Below, piece after piece: positions 43,552 through 52,156 of a stretch of DNA of 64,000 nt (position 1 is its first letter; every line of letters starts with the position of its first letter). The stretch spans positions 248,001 through 312,000 of the forward strand of contig NZ_LMUE01000005.1 in the NCBI RefSeq assembly GCF_009766065.1. Direction: 5' to 3'. The position numbers and the translations under genes were made by a program. The notes under the pieces were generated by a model that did not search any database, was not told the origin of the DNA, and saw nothing but the letters and a program-made list of their open reading frames with translations. The DNA is from Dyella sp. S184. GTDB lineage: Bacteria > Pseudomonadota > Gammaproteobacteria > Xanthomonadales > Rhodanobacteraceae.

Positions 43552-44802
43552 TTATTTACTGCCAGCCATGTTGGCGTGAATGATCTGCGTGATCGCCGCA
43601 TCGGCCTTGACCAGTTGCTGCTTGTAGATGTCGGTGCTGAATGCCGGTTGCGTCGGCGACTGCTGTGCCAGCGTCGCGCCGCTCTGGTCATGCAGGTTGA
43701 CCGTCACGTTCATCGACATGCCCAGTCGCAGTGGGTGCTGATCGAGCTGCTTCGGATCGTCGAAGAAGACGCGTACCGGAATACGCTGCACGATCTTGAT
43801 CCAGTTGCCGGTGGCGTTCTGCGCGGGCAGCAACGAGAACGCGCTGCCAGTGCCGACGCCAAGGCTCTCCACCTTGCCCTTGTACTTCACAGATCCGCCG
43901 TAGACATCGGAATCGATTTCCACCGGCTGACCGAGGCGCATCTTGGCAAGCTGGGTTTCCTTGAAGTTCGCATCCACCCACACGCCATGCAATGGCACCA
44001 CGGCCATCAGCGGTGCACCCGGCTGCACGCGCTGGCCGACCTGCACCGAGCGTTTGGCCACATAGCCATCCACCGGCGCCACCAGCGTGGCCCGCACGTC
44101 ATCGAGGAATGCTGCCCGCAACCTGGCCGCTGCAGCCTGTACATCAGGATGCGAGGCGACCACGGTGTCGTCGACCAGCACCTTGCTGGTCTGGTACTGC
44201 TGCTGCGAGGTGATCAGGCCGCTTTCCGCGCTGGTCAGCGCGTCGCTGGCGTGCGACAGCTCCTCGGCCGAGATGGCACCGGACTTGGCCAGTGCGACGC
44301 GCCGGTTGTAGTCGGCACGCGCCTTGTCCACCGCAACCTTGCGCTGGGCCACATCGGCTTGGGCGCCGTTGACGTTGCTGTACAGCCCGCGCACTTTGCG
44401 CACGGTATTGGCGAGGTTGGCTTTCGCCTCGGCGAGCGCCACGTCGGCGTCGCTCGGGTCGAACTGCACCAGCACCTCACCCGCGTGCACCAAGTCGCCA
44501 TCGTCGGCACCGATGCTAACTACCGTGCCGGCGATTTGCGGGGTGATCTGCACCACGTTGCCGTTGACGTAGGCATCGTCGGTGCCCTCGTACCAGCGGC
44601 CGTCGAGGAAATACCACAATGCCCAGGCGATGATGCCGAGCACCACGATCACGCCGAGCAGGCGCAACAGCAGGCCGCGCGAGTTCTTCGCAGGTGCTGC
44701 CGCGTTCGGCGCCGTCGTATTCGAGGCGGCCGTGTCAGGTGCTGCAGTATTCGCGGATGGGACGGCCGAGTTTTCGGCCGGGGTGGAAGTCTGGCTGGAC
44801 AT
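43552..44802 (-). CDS. emrA: EmrA-like HlyD-family periplasmic adaptor
   Basis: 416 residues. A Ser/Thr/Ala-rich cytosolic tail (about 40 residues) precedes one membrane anchor (LLLRLLGVIVVLGIIAWALWYFL). Next come the biotinyl-lipoyl half motif DDAYVNGNVVQITPQIAGTV, a long coiled-coil hairpin (about 110-210), the second lipoyl half VRATLVAPVDGYVAKRSVQVG, and a beta-barrel domain. It connects the EmrB pump to the outer-membrane factor whose gene ends 9 bp upstream. Confidence 0.92.
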   Translation of the reverse strand: MSSQTSTPAENSAVPSANTAAPDTAASNTTAPNAAAPAKNSRGLLLRLLGVIVVLGIIAWALWYFLDGRWYEGTDDAYVNGNVVQITPQIAGTVVSIGADDGDLVHAGEVLVQFDPSDADVALAEAKANLANTVRKVRGLYSNVNGAQADVAQRKVAVDKARADYNRRVALAKSGAISAEELSHASDALTSAESGLITSQQQYQTSKVLVDDTVVASHPDVQAAAARLRAAFLDDVRATLVAPVDGYVAKRSVQVGQRVQPGAPLMAVVPLHGVWVDANFKETQLAKMRLGQPVEIDSDVYGGSVKYKGKVESLGVGTGSAFSLLPAQNATGNWIKIVQRIPVRVFFDDPKQLDQHPLRLGMSMNVTVNLHDQSGATLAQQSPTQPAFSTDIYKQQLVKADAAITQIIHANMAGSK

Positions 44803-44811
44803 GTGTCTGCC

Positions 44812-46272
44812 TCAGGAACGAGTAGATGGGGAAGTGGCGGATACATCGGCATCACCGGCCTGCGGCCGGAAGCCGCCGCCGAGCGCCTGGATCAGTTGCA
44901 CGGAGAGATCGACCTGTTGCGCGTGCAATGCAGCCATGCGCTGTTCGGCGACCAGCAGCTCCTGGCGTACGCTGAGTGCCTCCAGGTAGCTGCCGATGCC
45001 GGCCTTGTAGCGCTGCTCGGCCAGCTTCCACGCACCGTTGGCGGCATTGAACGCGCGCTGCTGCGCATCAACCTGTTGCTGCAGCGAGTTGAGCGCATCG
45101 TAATCGTCGGATACTTCGTTGAGCGCCTGTACCAGCGTCTGGTTGTACTGCGCCGCAGCGTAGTCGAACTGCGCATCCTTGCTGTTCAAGTTGGCACGAC
45201 GGCGACCGCCGTCGAAGATCGGCAGGCTGATCGCCGGCGCGACTTCGTAGAAGCGGTTCGGCAAAGTGAAGAGATTGCCGCCGCCGAGACCGATCAGACC
45301 GGCCAGTGCACCGATGTTCACATTCGGCAGGAATTCGGTCTTGGCCGCCTTGATGTCCTTGGCCGAAGCTTCCACGCGCCAGCGCGCGGCCACCAGGTCA
45401 GCGCGATGGCCGACCAGATCTACCGGGACATCGGACGGCACGATCAACGCGCCCGGCGGCAACAATTGCGGACGACCGATATCGAGCCCACGATCCGGCC
45501 CCTTGCCGAGCAACACCGACAATGACGAACGCGCCGCATCGATGGCGCGATCGGCCAGGGCCTTTTGCCCTTGCGCGCTGGCGACTTCGGAATCGCTCTG
45601 CTTGAGCTGGATCTGGTTGTCGATGCCGGCGACCACGCGCTGGTGCGTCAGGTCGCGTGCCGCGCTCGCACGCTGCAGTTCTGCCGCCGCCACGTCCTGC
45701 TGCGCAAAGGCATAACCCAGTTGCGCATAGGCGCGTGCCACATTCGTCGACAGCTCGATGCGTGCAGCCTGGGCATCGATCTGTGCAGCGCGTGCCTGGC
45801 CCAGCGCAGCTTCCCAGGCGGCGCGCTGGCCGCCCCACAGATCCAGGCTCCAGTTGAAACTGCCGTATACGTACTTGGCTGCGCCGAGATGCCCGCTGCC
45901 CAGTGCGGGGATCGAGGTTGGAATGAACGCTTCCGCCACGCTGGCGCCGACATTCACGGTCGGCTGGCGCGCCGCCTCGGCGGCGCCAGCCTCAGCCTGC
46001 GCGCTGCGCGCACGCGCGTCAGCCATGGCGAGTGTCGGGTTGTCGTGCAGCGCCTCGGCGATCAGCGTATCGAGCTGCGGATCACCCAGTCCGGTCCACC
46101 AGTCCTGCTTCGGCCACGCCGCCGCGGACACCTGCACATTGGCCAGGCTGCGCTCGGCCTTGAGTGTGGAGGGATCGATCGGCGTGCCATCCGGGCGCAG
46201 GCCGCCGCTGCTGGCGCAACCGGCCAACGCGAGAGTCAGGGTAGTGGCAGCCGCAAGAAGATGCAGACGCAT
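44812..46272 (-). CDS. NodT/OprM-type outer-membrane efflux lipoprotein
   Basis: 486 residues from ATG 46272. A lipoprotein signal peptide ends in LALAGC, so the protein is anchored by an acylated Cys. Two OEP repeats follow, each with a long helical pair (ARSAQAEAGAAEAARQPTVNVGAS; LNSKDAQFDYAAAQYNQTLVQALNEVSDDYDALNSLQQ in blocks). It should form the trimeric channel of the EmrAB-type pump. It starts 26 bp after the marR stop. Confidence 0.9.
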   Translation of the reverse strand: MRLHLLAAATTLTLALAGCASSGGLRPDGTPIDPSTLKAERSLANVQVSAAAWPKQDWWTGLGDPQLDTLIAEALHDNPTLAMADARARSAQAEAGAAEAARQPTVNVGASVAEAFIPTSIPALGSGHLGAAKYVYGSFNWSLDLWGGQRAAWEAALGQARAAQIDAQAARIELSTNVARAYAQLGYAFAQQDVAAAELQRASAARDLTHQRVVAGIDNQIQLKQSDSEVASAQGQKALADRAIDAARSSLSVLLGKGPDRGLDIGRPQLLPPGALIVPSDVPVDLVGHRADLVAARWRVEASAKDIKAAKTEFLPNVNIGALAGLIGLGGGNLFTLPNRFYEVAPAISLPIFDGGRRRANLNSKDAQFDYAAAQYNQTLVQALNEVSDDYDALNSLQQQVDAQQRAFNAANGAWKLAEQRYKAGIGSYLEALSVRQELLVAEQRMAALHAQQVDLSVQLIQALGGGFRPQAGDADVSATSPSTRS

Positions 46273-46298
46273 GGATTGATGTCCGGTTAAAGATAGAG

Positions 46299-46778
46299 TC
46301 AGTTTTTGTTGCGAAGCGCGTGCAGCACGCGCTCCAGGTAGTCGTGCAATTGCGTTTGCTCGGTGTCGTCGAGCGAGCGCTGGGCAGCATTCATCACGCG
46401 CTGGCTGCAAACGGAGGCGGTGTTCTGCCAGACCGTATTGCCTGCCTCGGTCAGTTCGATGCGCAGTGCGCGGCGATCCTGTTCGTGCGGCGAGCGGCGC
46501 AGATAGCCCTTGCGCTCCAGCTGGTCCAACTGGCGCGTCATCGCGCCACCATCCAATTCCACCGCGCGGGCCAGTTCCGTCGCCGACACCGCACCCAGCT
46601 GCTGTGACTTCTTCAGGATCAGGTACTGGGTAAAGCTGAGGTCCAGGCCCTTGCTGGCGAGTTCGGCCTCGATCGCACGCACCATTTCGGCGCGCACCAT
46701 GGTCAGCAGCATGCCCAGGCTCGGCGCGTGGGATTCATTGGTAATGGATGGGGTTAAGGGGTGGTCGTTCTGCTTCAT
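46299..46778 (-). CDS. MarR-family repressor of the emr-type operon
   Basis: 159 residues with a winged-helix domain: SFTQYLILKKSQQLGAVSATELARAVELDGGAMTRQLDQLERKGYLRR followed by the wing EQDRRALRIELTEAG (quoted in blocks). It is the first gene of the pump operon and overlaps its own control region: an operator-like palindrome and a -10/-35 pair lie within 45 bp of its ATG. Ligand binding would presumably release repression of the pump. No Shine-Dalgarno sequence is visible before ATG 46778 (GCCGGC precedes it). Confidence 0.9.
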   Translation of the reverse strand: MKQNDHPLTPSITNESHAPSLGMLLTMVRAEMVRAIEAELASKGLDLSFTQYLILKKSQQLGAVSATELARAVELDGGAMTRQLDQLERKGYLRRSPHEQDRRALRIELTEAGNTVWQNTASVCSQRVMNAAQRSLDDTEQTQLHDYLERVLHALRNKN

Positions 46779-46784
46779 GCCGGC

Positions 46785-46822
46785 ATTCTATTGCCGAAAT
46801 TATATTTGTCAAGGCAAATATA
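46785..46822 (-). promoter_or_regulatory. marR-emr promoter with overlapping operator
   Basis: On the minus strand TTGACA (46807-46812), a 16-bp spacer and TAGAAT (46785-46790) form a near-consensus sigma70 promoter. The 22-bp dyad TATATTTG-N6-CAAATATA (46801-46822) covers the -35, a natural MarR operator. The predicted transcription start, about 7 nt after the -10, falls on the A of the marR ATG, so the mRNA may be leaderless. Confidence 0.75.
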
Positions 46823-46838
46823 TGCCTGTTTATGTTTG

Positions 46839-47117
46839 TTACAGCAAAAAGACCGGATGGGTCCGCTGGAAATCGGCCCCGGGGCCCTCCAGTTCGTCGG
46901 CCAGCCAGGTGCGCATGGCCGGATCACGCAATTCGAACAGTTCGAATACGCCCAATGCCCGCAGCGCCGGCAGTTGCGCCAGCAGTCGTGGCTCCATCGC
47001 CCGGCGGACTGGCTCGGGAGTGGCGGGGTCGAGCATCTGGTGGGCGCAGGCGACAAAGGTTTCCAGCGGAGACGCCGCCAGTTTGGACTTCATGGAAAGC
47101 AGCTTGGTCGGTGACAT
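46839..47117 (-). CDS. Small hypothetical helical protein
   Basis: 92 residues from ATG 47117. Largely helical by composition (SPLETFVACAHQMLDPATPE, MEPRLLAQLPALRALGVFEL, TWLADELEGPGADF) with no signal peptide, Cys motif or membrane segment. No family is recognised. It ends 17 bp before the marR operator and runs in the same direction, so it might read through into the pump operon. A longer in-frame version starting at 47270 looks non-genuine. Real but unassigned, or possibly spurious. Confidence 0.5.
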   Translation of the reverse strand: MSPTKLLSMKSKLAASPLETFVACAHQMLDPATPEPVRRAMEPRLLAQLPALRALGVFELFELRDPAMRTWLADELEGPGADFQRTHPVFLL

Positions 47118-47339
47118 GAGGTGATCCTCGATTGAAACGCAGCTGTGCGCGGGCATCTGCAGCAGGCACGCGCGGACGGTGCCGGGTGTGACTGCGAGCG
47201 GGCATTTACGGCATTGGCGGAGGCCGCGAGCGATGGCAGCGGCGGCGGTGCCGGATCGTGGTCCAGGCACACGAAAGCATAGGCATGGCCACAGGCAAGC
47301 TGATAACGTTATTTGGTCAACTTATGTCGAGAACCGGCC

Positions 47340-48155
47340 ATGACGCCCTCCAAACAGCAAGTCCACGAACTGATCGAGCAGGTCGGCGGCCCCGCGCTGA
47401 TCGCCTACCGGATCGAGCGCGAAGCTACCAGTGAATACGGCGAGGACACCCAGACCTACGACTGGCACCGCCATCTGCGCGGGCAGTTCTTCTGCGTCGA
47501 GAGCGGCCTCGTCCATGTGCATACCGGGCACGGCTCATGGATGCTGCCGCCGCATCGGGCCGGCTGGATGCCGCCGGGCGAGCTGCACACGGTCAGCATC
47601 AGCGGAGTGATGAGTGGCTGGGGCGTATTCATCACGCCGGACATCGAGCACGGCCTGCCAAAGCATCCCTGCGTGATCGGCGTCACCGAGCTGATGCGTG
47701 CACTGGTGTGTCGCGCCAGCGCGTGGACCTGGCACGAGCGGCTGGACGCAGAACAGGATCGAGTGATGGCGGTGCTGCTGGACGAGATGCGCCGCGCGCC
47801 GCACGAATCGCTGCACTTGCCGATGCCGCTCGACCGCCGGCTGTTGCGCATTGCCCAGGCGGTGCTCGAACAGCCGCACGACAACCGCAGCCTTGAAGAC
47901 TGGGCGGCGTGGGCCGGCTTGTCCGCACGCAGCCTCAGTCGATTGTTCCGCGCCGAGACCGCGCTGAGTTTCGCGCAGTGGCGCCAGCAGGCGCGGCTCT
48001 GCCGCGCGATGGAGCAACTGGCCGAAGGCGAGCCGGTCGCCAGCGTCGCCGACGCGCTCGGCTACGCCAGCGTGAGCGCCTTCGTGGCGATGTTTCGGCG
48101 CAGCTTCGGGCAATCACCGGGACGCTACTTCGCGCTGCATCCATCACCGGCGTGA
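47340..48155 (+). CDS. AraC-family transcriptional regulator with cupin sensor domain
   Basis: 271 residues from ATG 47340. An N-terminal cupin-like domain (about 40-110; YDWHRHLRGQFFCVESGLVHVHTGHGSWMLPPHRAGWMPPGELH in blocks, with HxH-type residues) precedes a C-terminal AraC double helix-turn-helix (LEDWAAWAGLSARSLSRLFRAET and VASVADALGYASVSAFVAMFRRSFGQSPGRY in blocks). It resembles the NimR/YdeO-like group that often controls a neighbouring exporter. Its target here is not obvious; the DsrE-like gene lies 126 bp downstream on the same strand. Confidence 0.87.
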   Translation: MTPSKQQVHELIEQVGGPALIAYRIEREATSEYGEDTQTYDWHRHLRGQFFCVESGLVHVHTGHGSWMLPPHRAGWMPPGELHTVSISGVMSGWGVFITPDIEHGLPKHPCVIGVTELMRALVCRASAWTWHERLDAEQDRVMAVLLDEMRRAPHESLHLPMPLDRRLLRIAQAVLEQPHDNRSLEDWAAWAGLSARSLSRLFRAETALSFAQWRQQARLCRAMEQLAEGEPVASVADALGYASVSAFVAMFRRSFGQSPGRYFALHPSPA

Positions 48156-48281
48156 TCAAGGTGACGCCCAGACACCTGCCGCGCATATAAGCCTCCCTTA
48201 TCGTCAGGATCATTAAAACTCCCTTGGCTTATCGGATCGGCCGGACATAGCATGTGTCGTCACCCATCCTGTGAGGTCGCC

Positions 48282-48827
48282 ATGTTCCGTCCCTTCGTTT
48301 CGATCCTGCTTGCCCTCAGCCTGCTGCCCGCGGCAGCGTTCGCCAGCGACAGTTTCTGGCAGACGCCCACTATCGCCGGTGCCGGCAAGATCCACGCGCT
48401 GCCGCAGGCGGCCTACCAGCCCGATCGCAACGCCACCTACAAGGTCGTGTTCAGCCTGAGCAAGGAGGGCGACAAGCCTGATCAGGTGAGCCCGTCACTG
48501 GATCACGTGGCGCGTGCAGTGAATCTGTATGTGAGTGCCGGCGTGCCTCTCGACCACCTGAAATTCGTGGCGATCGTCTCCGGTGGGGCGACGCCGATCG
48601 TGTTGAACAACGCGCAGTACCAGAAGCTGCATGGCATCGACAATCCGAACCTGCCGCTGATCGAACAGCTGCGCAAGGCCGGTGTCGATATCGCGGTATG
48701 CGGCCAGGCCGTTGCCGAACATCAGTTCAAGTACGACTGGGTGGATACACACGTCACGCTGGCGCTGTCGGCGCTGACCACGATCACCGTGCTCGAGCAG
48801 CAGGGTTATGCCCTGATGCCGCTGTGA
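48282..48827 (+). CDS. Periplasmic DsrE/DsrF-like family protein
   Basis: 181 residues from ATG 48282 with a signal peptide ending LLPAAAFAS. The DsrE-like fold is visible: VVFSLSKEGDKPDQVSPSLDHVARAVNLYVSAGVPLDHLKFVAIVSG (in blocks), then the conserved Cys in LRKAGVDIAVCGQAVAEHQF. In cytoplasmic relatives that Cys accepts sulfane sulfur; exported members are common near c-type cytochromes and of unknown role. It opens a run of genes that leads to thiosulfate dehydrogenase, so a link with periplasmic sulfur chemistry is likely. Confidence 0.83.
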   Translation: MFRPFVSILLALSLLPAAAFASDSFWQTPTIAGAGKIHALPQAAYQPDRNATYKVVFSLSKEGDKPDQVSPSLDHVARAVNLYVSAGVPLDHLKFVAIVSGGATPIVLNNAQYQKLHGIDNPNLPLIEQLRKAGVDIAVCGQAVAEHQFKYDWVDTHVTLALSALTTITVLEQQGYALMPL

Positions 48828-48854
48828 TCTTCAAGCACTCGGGGGAATAGAACG

Positions 48855-49775
48855 ATGCGTCATCTCGTTTTTGGCCTGCTGCTGGCCGCCACATTCGGTG
48901 CCAGCGCGACCGACCGGAGCGACTTCCTGCCGCCATGGAATCCACCACCGGCAGGCCTGCAGTTCAGCGTGCCACCGGTGGATGCGATCGCCGACCTGCA
49001 TGGCGACATCGTCGATCCGCAGCTGGTGCTGTTCTTCGCAGGCAACCAGTTCATGGTGGTGCATGACCTGCTGGAGGCGTTCAAGCAAGCCCATCCGCAA
49101 TACCAGCGGATCTATGCCGAGACGCTGCCGCCGGGCATCCTCGCCAAGCAGATCGAGAGTGGCACGCTGGTGATGGGCAACCTGCGCATCACGCTGCATC
49201 CGGACATCTATACGGCCGGCAAGGATGCGATCGCCGACAACCAGCAGAAGCACGGCTGGTTCGCCGATAGCTACGACTACGCGCGCAATCCGCTGGCGAT
49301 CCTGGTCGCCAAGGGCAACCCGAAACACATCACCGGACTGGCCGATCTGGGTCGTGCCGACGTGCGCGTGAGCATGCCGAACCCAGCGTGGGAGGGCATC
49401 GCGAAGCAGATCGAAGCGAGCTATCGCAAGGCCGGCGGCGATGCGCTCGACCACACCATCATGGACAGCAAGGTGAAGGACGGCAGTACCTTCCTCACGC
49501 GCATCCATCACCGCCAGTCGCCGCTGCGCGTGCTGCAGGGCGAGTCGGACGCGGCGCCGGTGTGGTCGACCGAGGCGTATTTCCAGCAGCAGATCATGCA
49601 TTTCCCGGTCGAGACGGTGACGATTCCGGCGGCGCAGAATGTCACTTCCACCTATACCGCCGCACGCATGAAGGACGCGCCGCACGAACAGGCCGCGAAG
49701 GATTTCCTGGCCTTCATGCAGAGCCCCGCGGCGCAGGCGGTGTACCGCAAGTACGGCTTCCTGCCGGCGCACTGA
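48855..49775 (+). CDS. Periplasmic substrate-binding protein (ModA/PBP type II-like)
   Basis: 306 residues with a signal peptide (MRHLVFGLLLAATFGASA). The type II binding fold is suggested by LVLFFAGNQFMVVHDLLEAFKQAHPQYQ, PGILAKQIESGTLVMGNLRI, NPLAILVAKGNPKHITGLADLG and a C-terminal AAKDFLAFMQSPAAQAVYRKYGF, very like molybdate-binding ModA. No ABC permease or ATPase is nearby; the next genes encode cytochromes c, starting two bases after this stop. It could deliver an oxyanion or sense one in the thiosulfate system. The precise ligand is unknown. Confidence 0.8.
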   Translation: MRHLVFGLLLAATFGASATDRSDFLPPWNPPPAGLQFSVPPVDAIADLHGDIVDPQLVLFFAGNQFMVVHDLLEAFKQAHPQYQRIYAETLPPGILAKQIESGTLVMGNLRITLHPDIYTAGKDAIADNQQKHGWFADSYDYARNPLAILVAKGNPKHITGLADLGRADVRVSMPNPAWEGIAKQIEASYRKAGGDALDHTIMDSKVKDGSTFLTRIHHRQSPLRVLQGESDAAPVWSTEAYFQQQIMHFPVETVTIPAAQNVTSTYTAARMKDAPHEQAAKDFLAFMQSPAAQAVYRKYGFLPAH

Positions 49776-49777
49776 GG

Positions 49778-50464
49778 ATGAACGAAATGCGCCGCGGCGA
49801 TTCACGAACGTTGTTGCTGGGCTTCGGCCTGCTTGTCGCCACGGCGCTGCCGGTCGGCGCGGTGCATGCCGTCGATGCGGCGGCGATCACGACGCAGGGC
49901 AACGGCAAGGGTGCGGCGCCGTGCATGGGCTGCCATGGCGTCGATGGTGGCGGTCAGGCCAGCGCAGGCAACCCGCGCCTGGCCGGGCTCGATGCGGCCT
50001 ATCTGCAAAAGCAGCTGGACGATTTTGCCAACGGCACGCGCACGAGTCCGGTGATGCAGGCCACCGCGACGGCGCTCAGCGAAGACGAGCGCGCGGCGCT
50101 GGCGCCGTACTACAGCAAGCTACCGATTCCGCCCGCATTGATGAAGCCAACCACGTCGATGCCGGCGGTGGACAGCGTCGGTGCCGTACTCGCCACCCGC
50201 GGCCATTGGGACCAGCAGGTGCCGGCGTGCGTGCAGTGTCACGGTCCCGCTGGTGTCGGCGTGGGCGCGCATTTCCCGCCGCTGGCCGGGCAGCCGGCGG
50301 TGTATATCGAGGCGCAGCTCAAGGCATGGCAGCAGGGCACGCGACACAACGATCCGCTGCAGTTGATGCAGCATCTGTCGAATGCGCTCAGTGCACAGGA
50401 GATCAGCGACGTGGCCGACTGGTTTGCCGCGCAACCGCTGGATGCGAAAGGGGCCACGCCATGA
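49778..50464 (+). CDS. tsdB: Periplasmic dihaem cytochrome c4-like protein (TsdB-like)
   Basis: 228 residues from ATG 49778, with a signal peptide (RTLLLGFGLLVATALPVGAVHA). Two class I haem domains are visible: CMGCH at 49-53 and CVQCH at 151-155, each followed by a proline-rich PRLAG/PPLAG turn and a later Met ligand candidate (SPVMQATA; LQLMQHLS). It overlaps the next gene, tsdA, by four bases (ATGA). In other thiosulfate oxidisers TsdB is the electron acceptor of TsdA, so this pair should act together. Confidence 0.83.
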   Translation: MNEMRRGDSRTLLLGFGLLVATALPVGAVHAVDAAAITTQGNGKGAAPCMGCHGVDGGGQASAGNPRLAGLDAAYLQKQLDDFANGTRTSPVMQATATALSEDERAALAPYYSKLPIPPALMKPTTSMPAVDSVGAVLATRGHWDQQVPACVQCHGPAGVGVGAHFPPLAGQPAVYIEAQLKAWQQGTRHNDPLQLMQHLSNALSAQEISDVADWFAAQPLDAKGATP

Positions 50465-51414
50465 GAACCCTACACGCCTTGCTGGCTGCGACCATCACGA
50501 TATGCGCGTTGAATGCTTGCTCGCAGAAAGCATCTACTCCGGTTACCGCCAGTACGGTGCCGGCTGCATCAGGCACAGTCGCGAGCAGCGCCGCCGTCAA
50601 GCCGGCGGTACCAACATTTAAGCCGCCATCGGAAACAGAAATCCCCAGTGGCCCTCTCGGTGATGTGATCCGCCAGGGCCGCGCTATCTTCACCGACACG
50701 CCGACGCATGCCAGCGCCTATGTCGGCAACACGCTCAGCTGCAGCAACTGCCATCTCGATGCCGGTCGACTGGCGAACTCGGCACCGCTGTGGGGCGCCT
50801 ACGGCATGTATCCGCAATACCGCAAGAAGACAGGCCAGGTGAACACGTACGGCGAGCGCCTGCAGGGCTGCTTCCGCTTCAGCATGAACGGCAAGGCACC
50901 ACCGCTCGACAGCGCGGAAATGGTCGCGCTGGAAACCTACTCCTGGTGGATGGCCAAGGGCGCGCCGGTCGGTGTGAAGTTGCCGGGCGCCGGTTATCCC
51001 AAGCAGGATTTCAAGCCGCCGCAGCCAGCGGATTACGCGCGCGGCGAAAAGGTCTACGCGGCGAATTGCGCGCTGTGCCACGGCGCCGACGGGCAGGGCC
51101 AGCAGGTGGCCGGCCGCAATGTGTTCCCGCCGTTGTGGGGGCCGCAGTCGTTCAACTGGGGCGCCGGCATGCACGAGCTGGACAACGCCGCCGCCTTCAT
51201 CAAGGCGAACATGCCGCTGAGCCGCGGCGGCAGCCTGAGCGACCAGGATGCATGGGACGTGGCGATGTTCATGGATGCGCACGAACGTCCGCAGGACCCT
51301 CGCTATACGGGCAACCTCGCCGAGACGCGGGCGAAATATCACGACACGCCGCAGTCGTTGTACGGCACCGAAGTCAACGGCCATCTGCTCGGTTCGCAGC
51401 CCACGCAAAAGTAA
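50461..51414 (+). CDS. tsdA: Thiosulfate dehydrogenase (tetrathionate-forming), dihaem cytochrome
   Basis: 317 residues starting at ATG 50461, with a lipoprotein-like signal (ITICALNAC). Haem 1 CSNCH is at 94-98 and haem 2 CALCH at 203-207. Family blocks include GAYGMYPQYRKKTGQVNTYGERLQGCFRFSMNG; the Cys in QGCF, about 39 residues after the haem 1 His, is at the place of the unusual axial Cys ligand of characterised TsdA. It couples two thiosulfates to tetrathionate, or the reverse, in the periplasm. The overlap with tsdB supports a functional pair. Confidence 0.87.
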   Translation: MRTLHALLAATITICALNACSQKASTPVTASTVPAASGTVASSAAVKPAVPTFKPPSETEIPSGPLGDVIRQGRAIFTDTPTHASAYVGNTLSCSNCHLDAGRLANSAPLWGAYGMYPQYRKKTGQVNTYGERLQGCFRFSMNGKAPPLDSAEMVALETYSWWMAKGAPVGVKLPGAGYPKQDFKPPQPADYARGEKVYAANCALCHGADGQGQQVAGRNVFPPLWGPQSFNWGAGMHELDNAAAFIKANMPLSRGGSLSDQDAWDVAMFMDAHERPQDPRYTGNLAETRAKYHDTPQSLYGTEVNGHLLGSQPTQK

Positions 51415-51430
51415 GCGGAATGCTGCGCGA

Positions 51431-51459
51431 CGCCGTGTCGCAGTTCGCCCGACACGGCG
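51431..51459. terminator. Hairpin after tsdA
   Basis: A perfect 10-bp stem CGCCGTGTCG / CGACACGGCG with a 9-nt loop lies 17 bp after the tsdA stop, between convergent genes. There is no T tract. Confidence 0.45.
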
Positions 51460-51556
51460 GTGTGGGTGAGTCGCCGATCCCGCGGTGTACGCCGTGGCGA
51501 GTCCGGATTACCACAGTGCCCCAGCGGATTCGAGCCACCGAATCCATGGCCACGCA

Positions 51557-52090
51557 TCAGTGCGCGCGATCCAGCAAAGGCGTGACGATTTGTTCCAGCT
51601 GCCGGCTGGTCCATGCCGGCTGCTGGTCTTTCCATCCGTTGTCGACCAATCGGCCGTCACGGTCAATCGTGAAGCTGACCGGCAGGTGCCAGATGCGTCC
51701 GTAGCCGGGTACGTGCGGATCGCCCAGCAACCCCACGGGGAAGCTCAAGCTACGTGCCACGGTGCGTACCTGTTCGATGTCATCCGGGTTATCGAGGCTG
51801 AAACCGAGTATGGCCAGGCCGTCGCCGGCGTGCGCCAGCGCATATCGCGAAAGCAGGGGCAGCTCGTCCCTGCAGGGGCCGCACCACGTGGCCCAGAATG
51901 TCACGATGACTACTTTGCCGCGCAGGTCTTGCAGGCTGATTTGCTTGCCGTCGAGCGTATGCAGCGTGATGGGTGGCGCCATCCGCCCCACTTCCAGCTG
52001 GTTGGCGAACGCAACTTGCGCGATGACGGCCAGCACAAGAAAGGCCATGGATTTGCAGAGGCTGTACGTGACGCGATGAATGATAGGCAT
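51557..52090 (-). CDS. TlpA-like periplasmic thiol-disulfide oxidoreductase
   Basis: 177 residues from ATG 52090 with a signal peptide/anchor (MAFLVLAVIAQVAFA). The thioredoxin-like active site WATWCGPCRDELP is present, with the family lead VGRMAPPITLHTLDGKQISLQDLRGKVVIVTF (in blocks) and the cis-Pro region HLPVSFTIDRDG. It probably reduces apocytochromes or other Cys pairs in the periplasm. It lies 67 bp downstream of an outer-membrane protein gene with a CxxCxC motif on the same strand and is convergent with tsdA. Confidence 0.88.
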   Translation of the reverse strand: MPIIHRVTYSLCKSMAFLVLAVIAQVAFANQLEVGRMAPPITLHTLDGKQISLQDLRGKVVIVTFWATWCGPCRDELPLLSRYALAHAGDGLAILGFSLDNPDDIEQVRTVARSLSFPVGLLGDPHVPGYGRIWHLPVSFTIDRDGRLVDNGWKDQQPAWTSRQLEQIVTPLLDRAH

Positions 52091-52156
52091 GCTCGGATGA
52101 TCTCGCGGAGTGTTGCCGGACGTTTCCGGCAACACTCATTCCATGGGTGATTGTGC

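Noticed and set aside
41877..43583. A 568-codon plus-strand frame opposite emrB
   Set aside because: His/Gln/Arg-rich antisense of an obvious DHA2 exporter gene.
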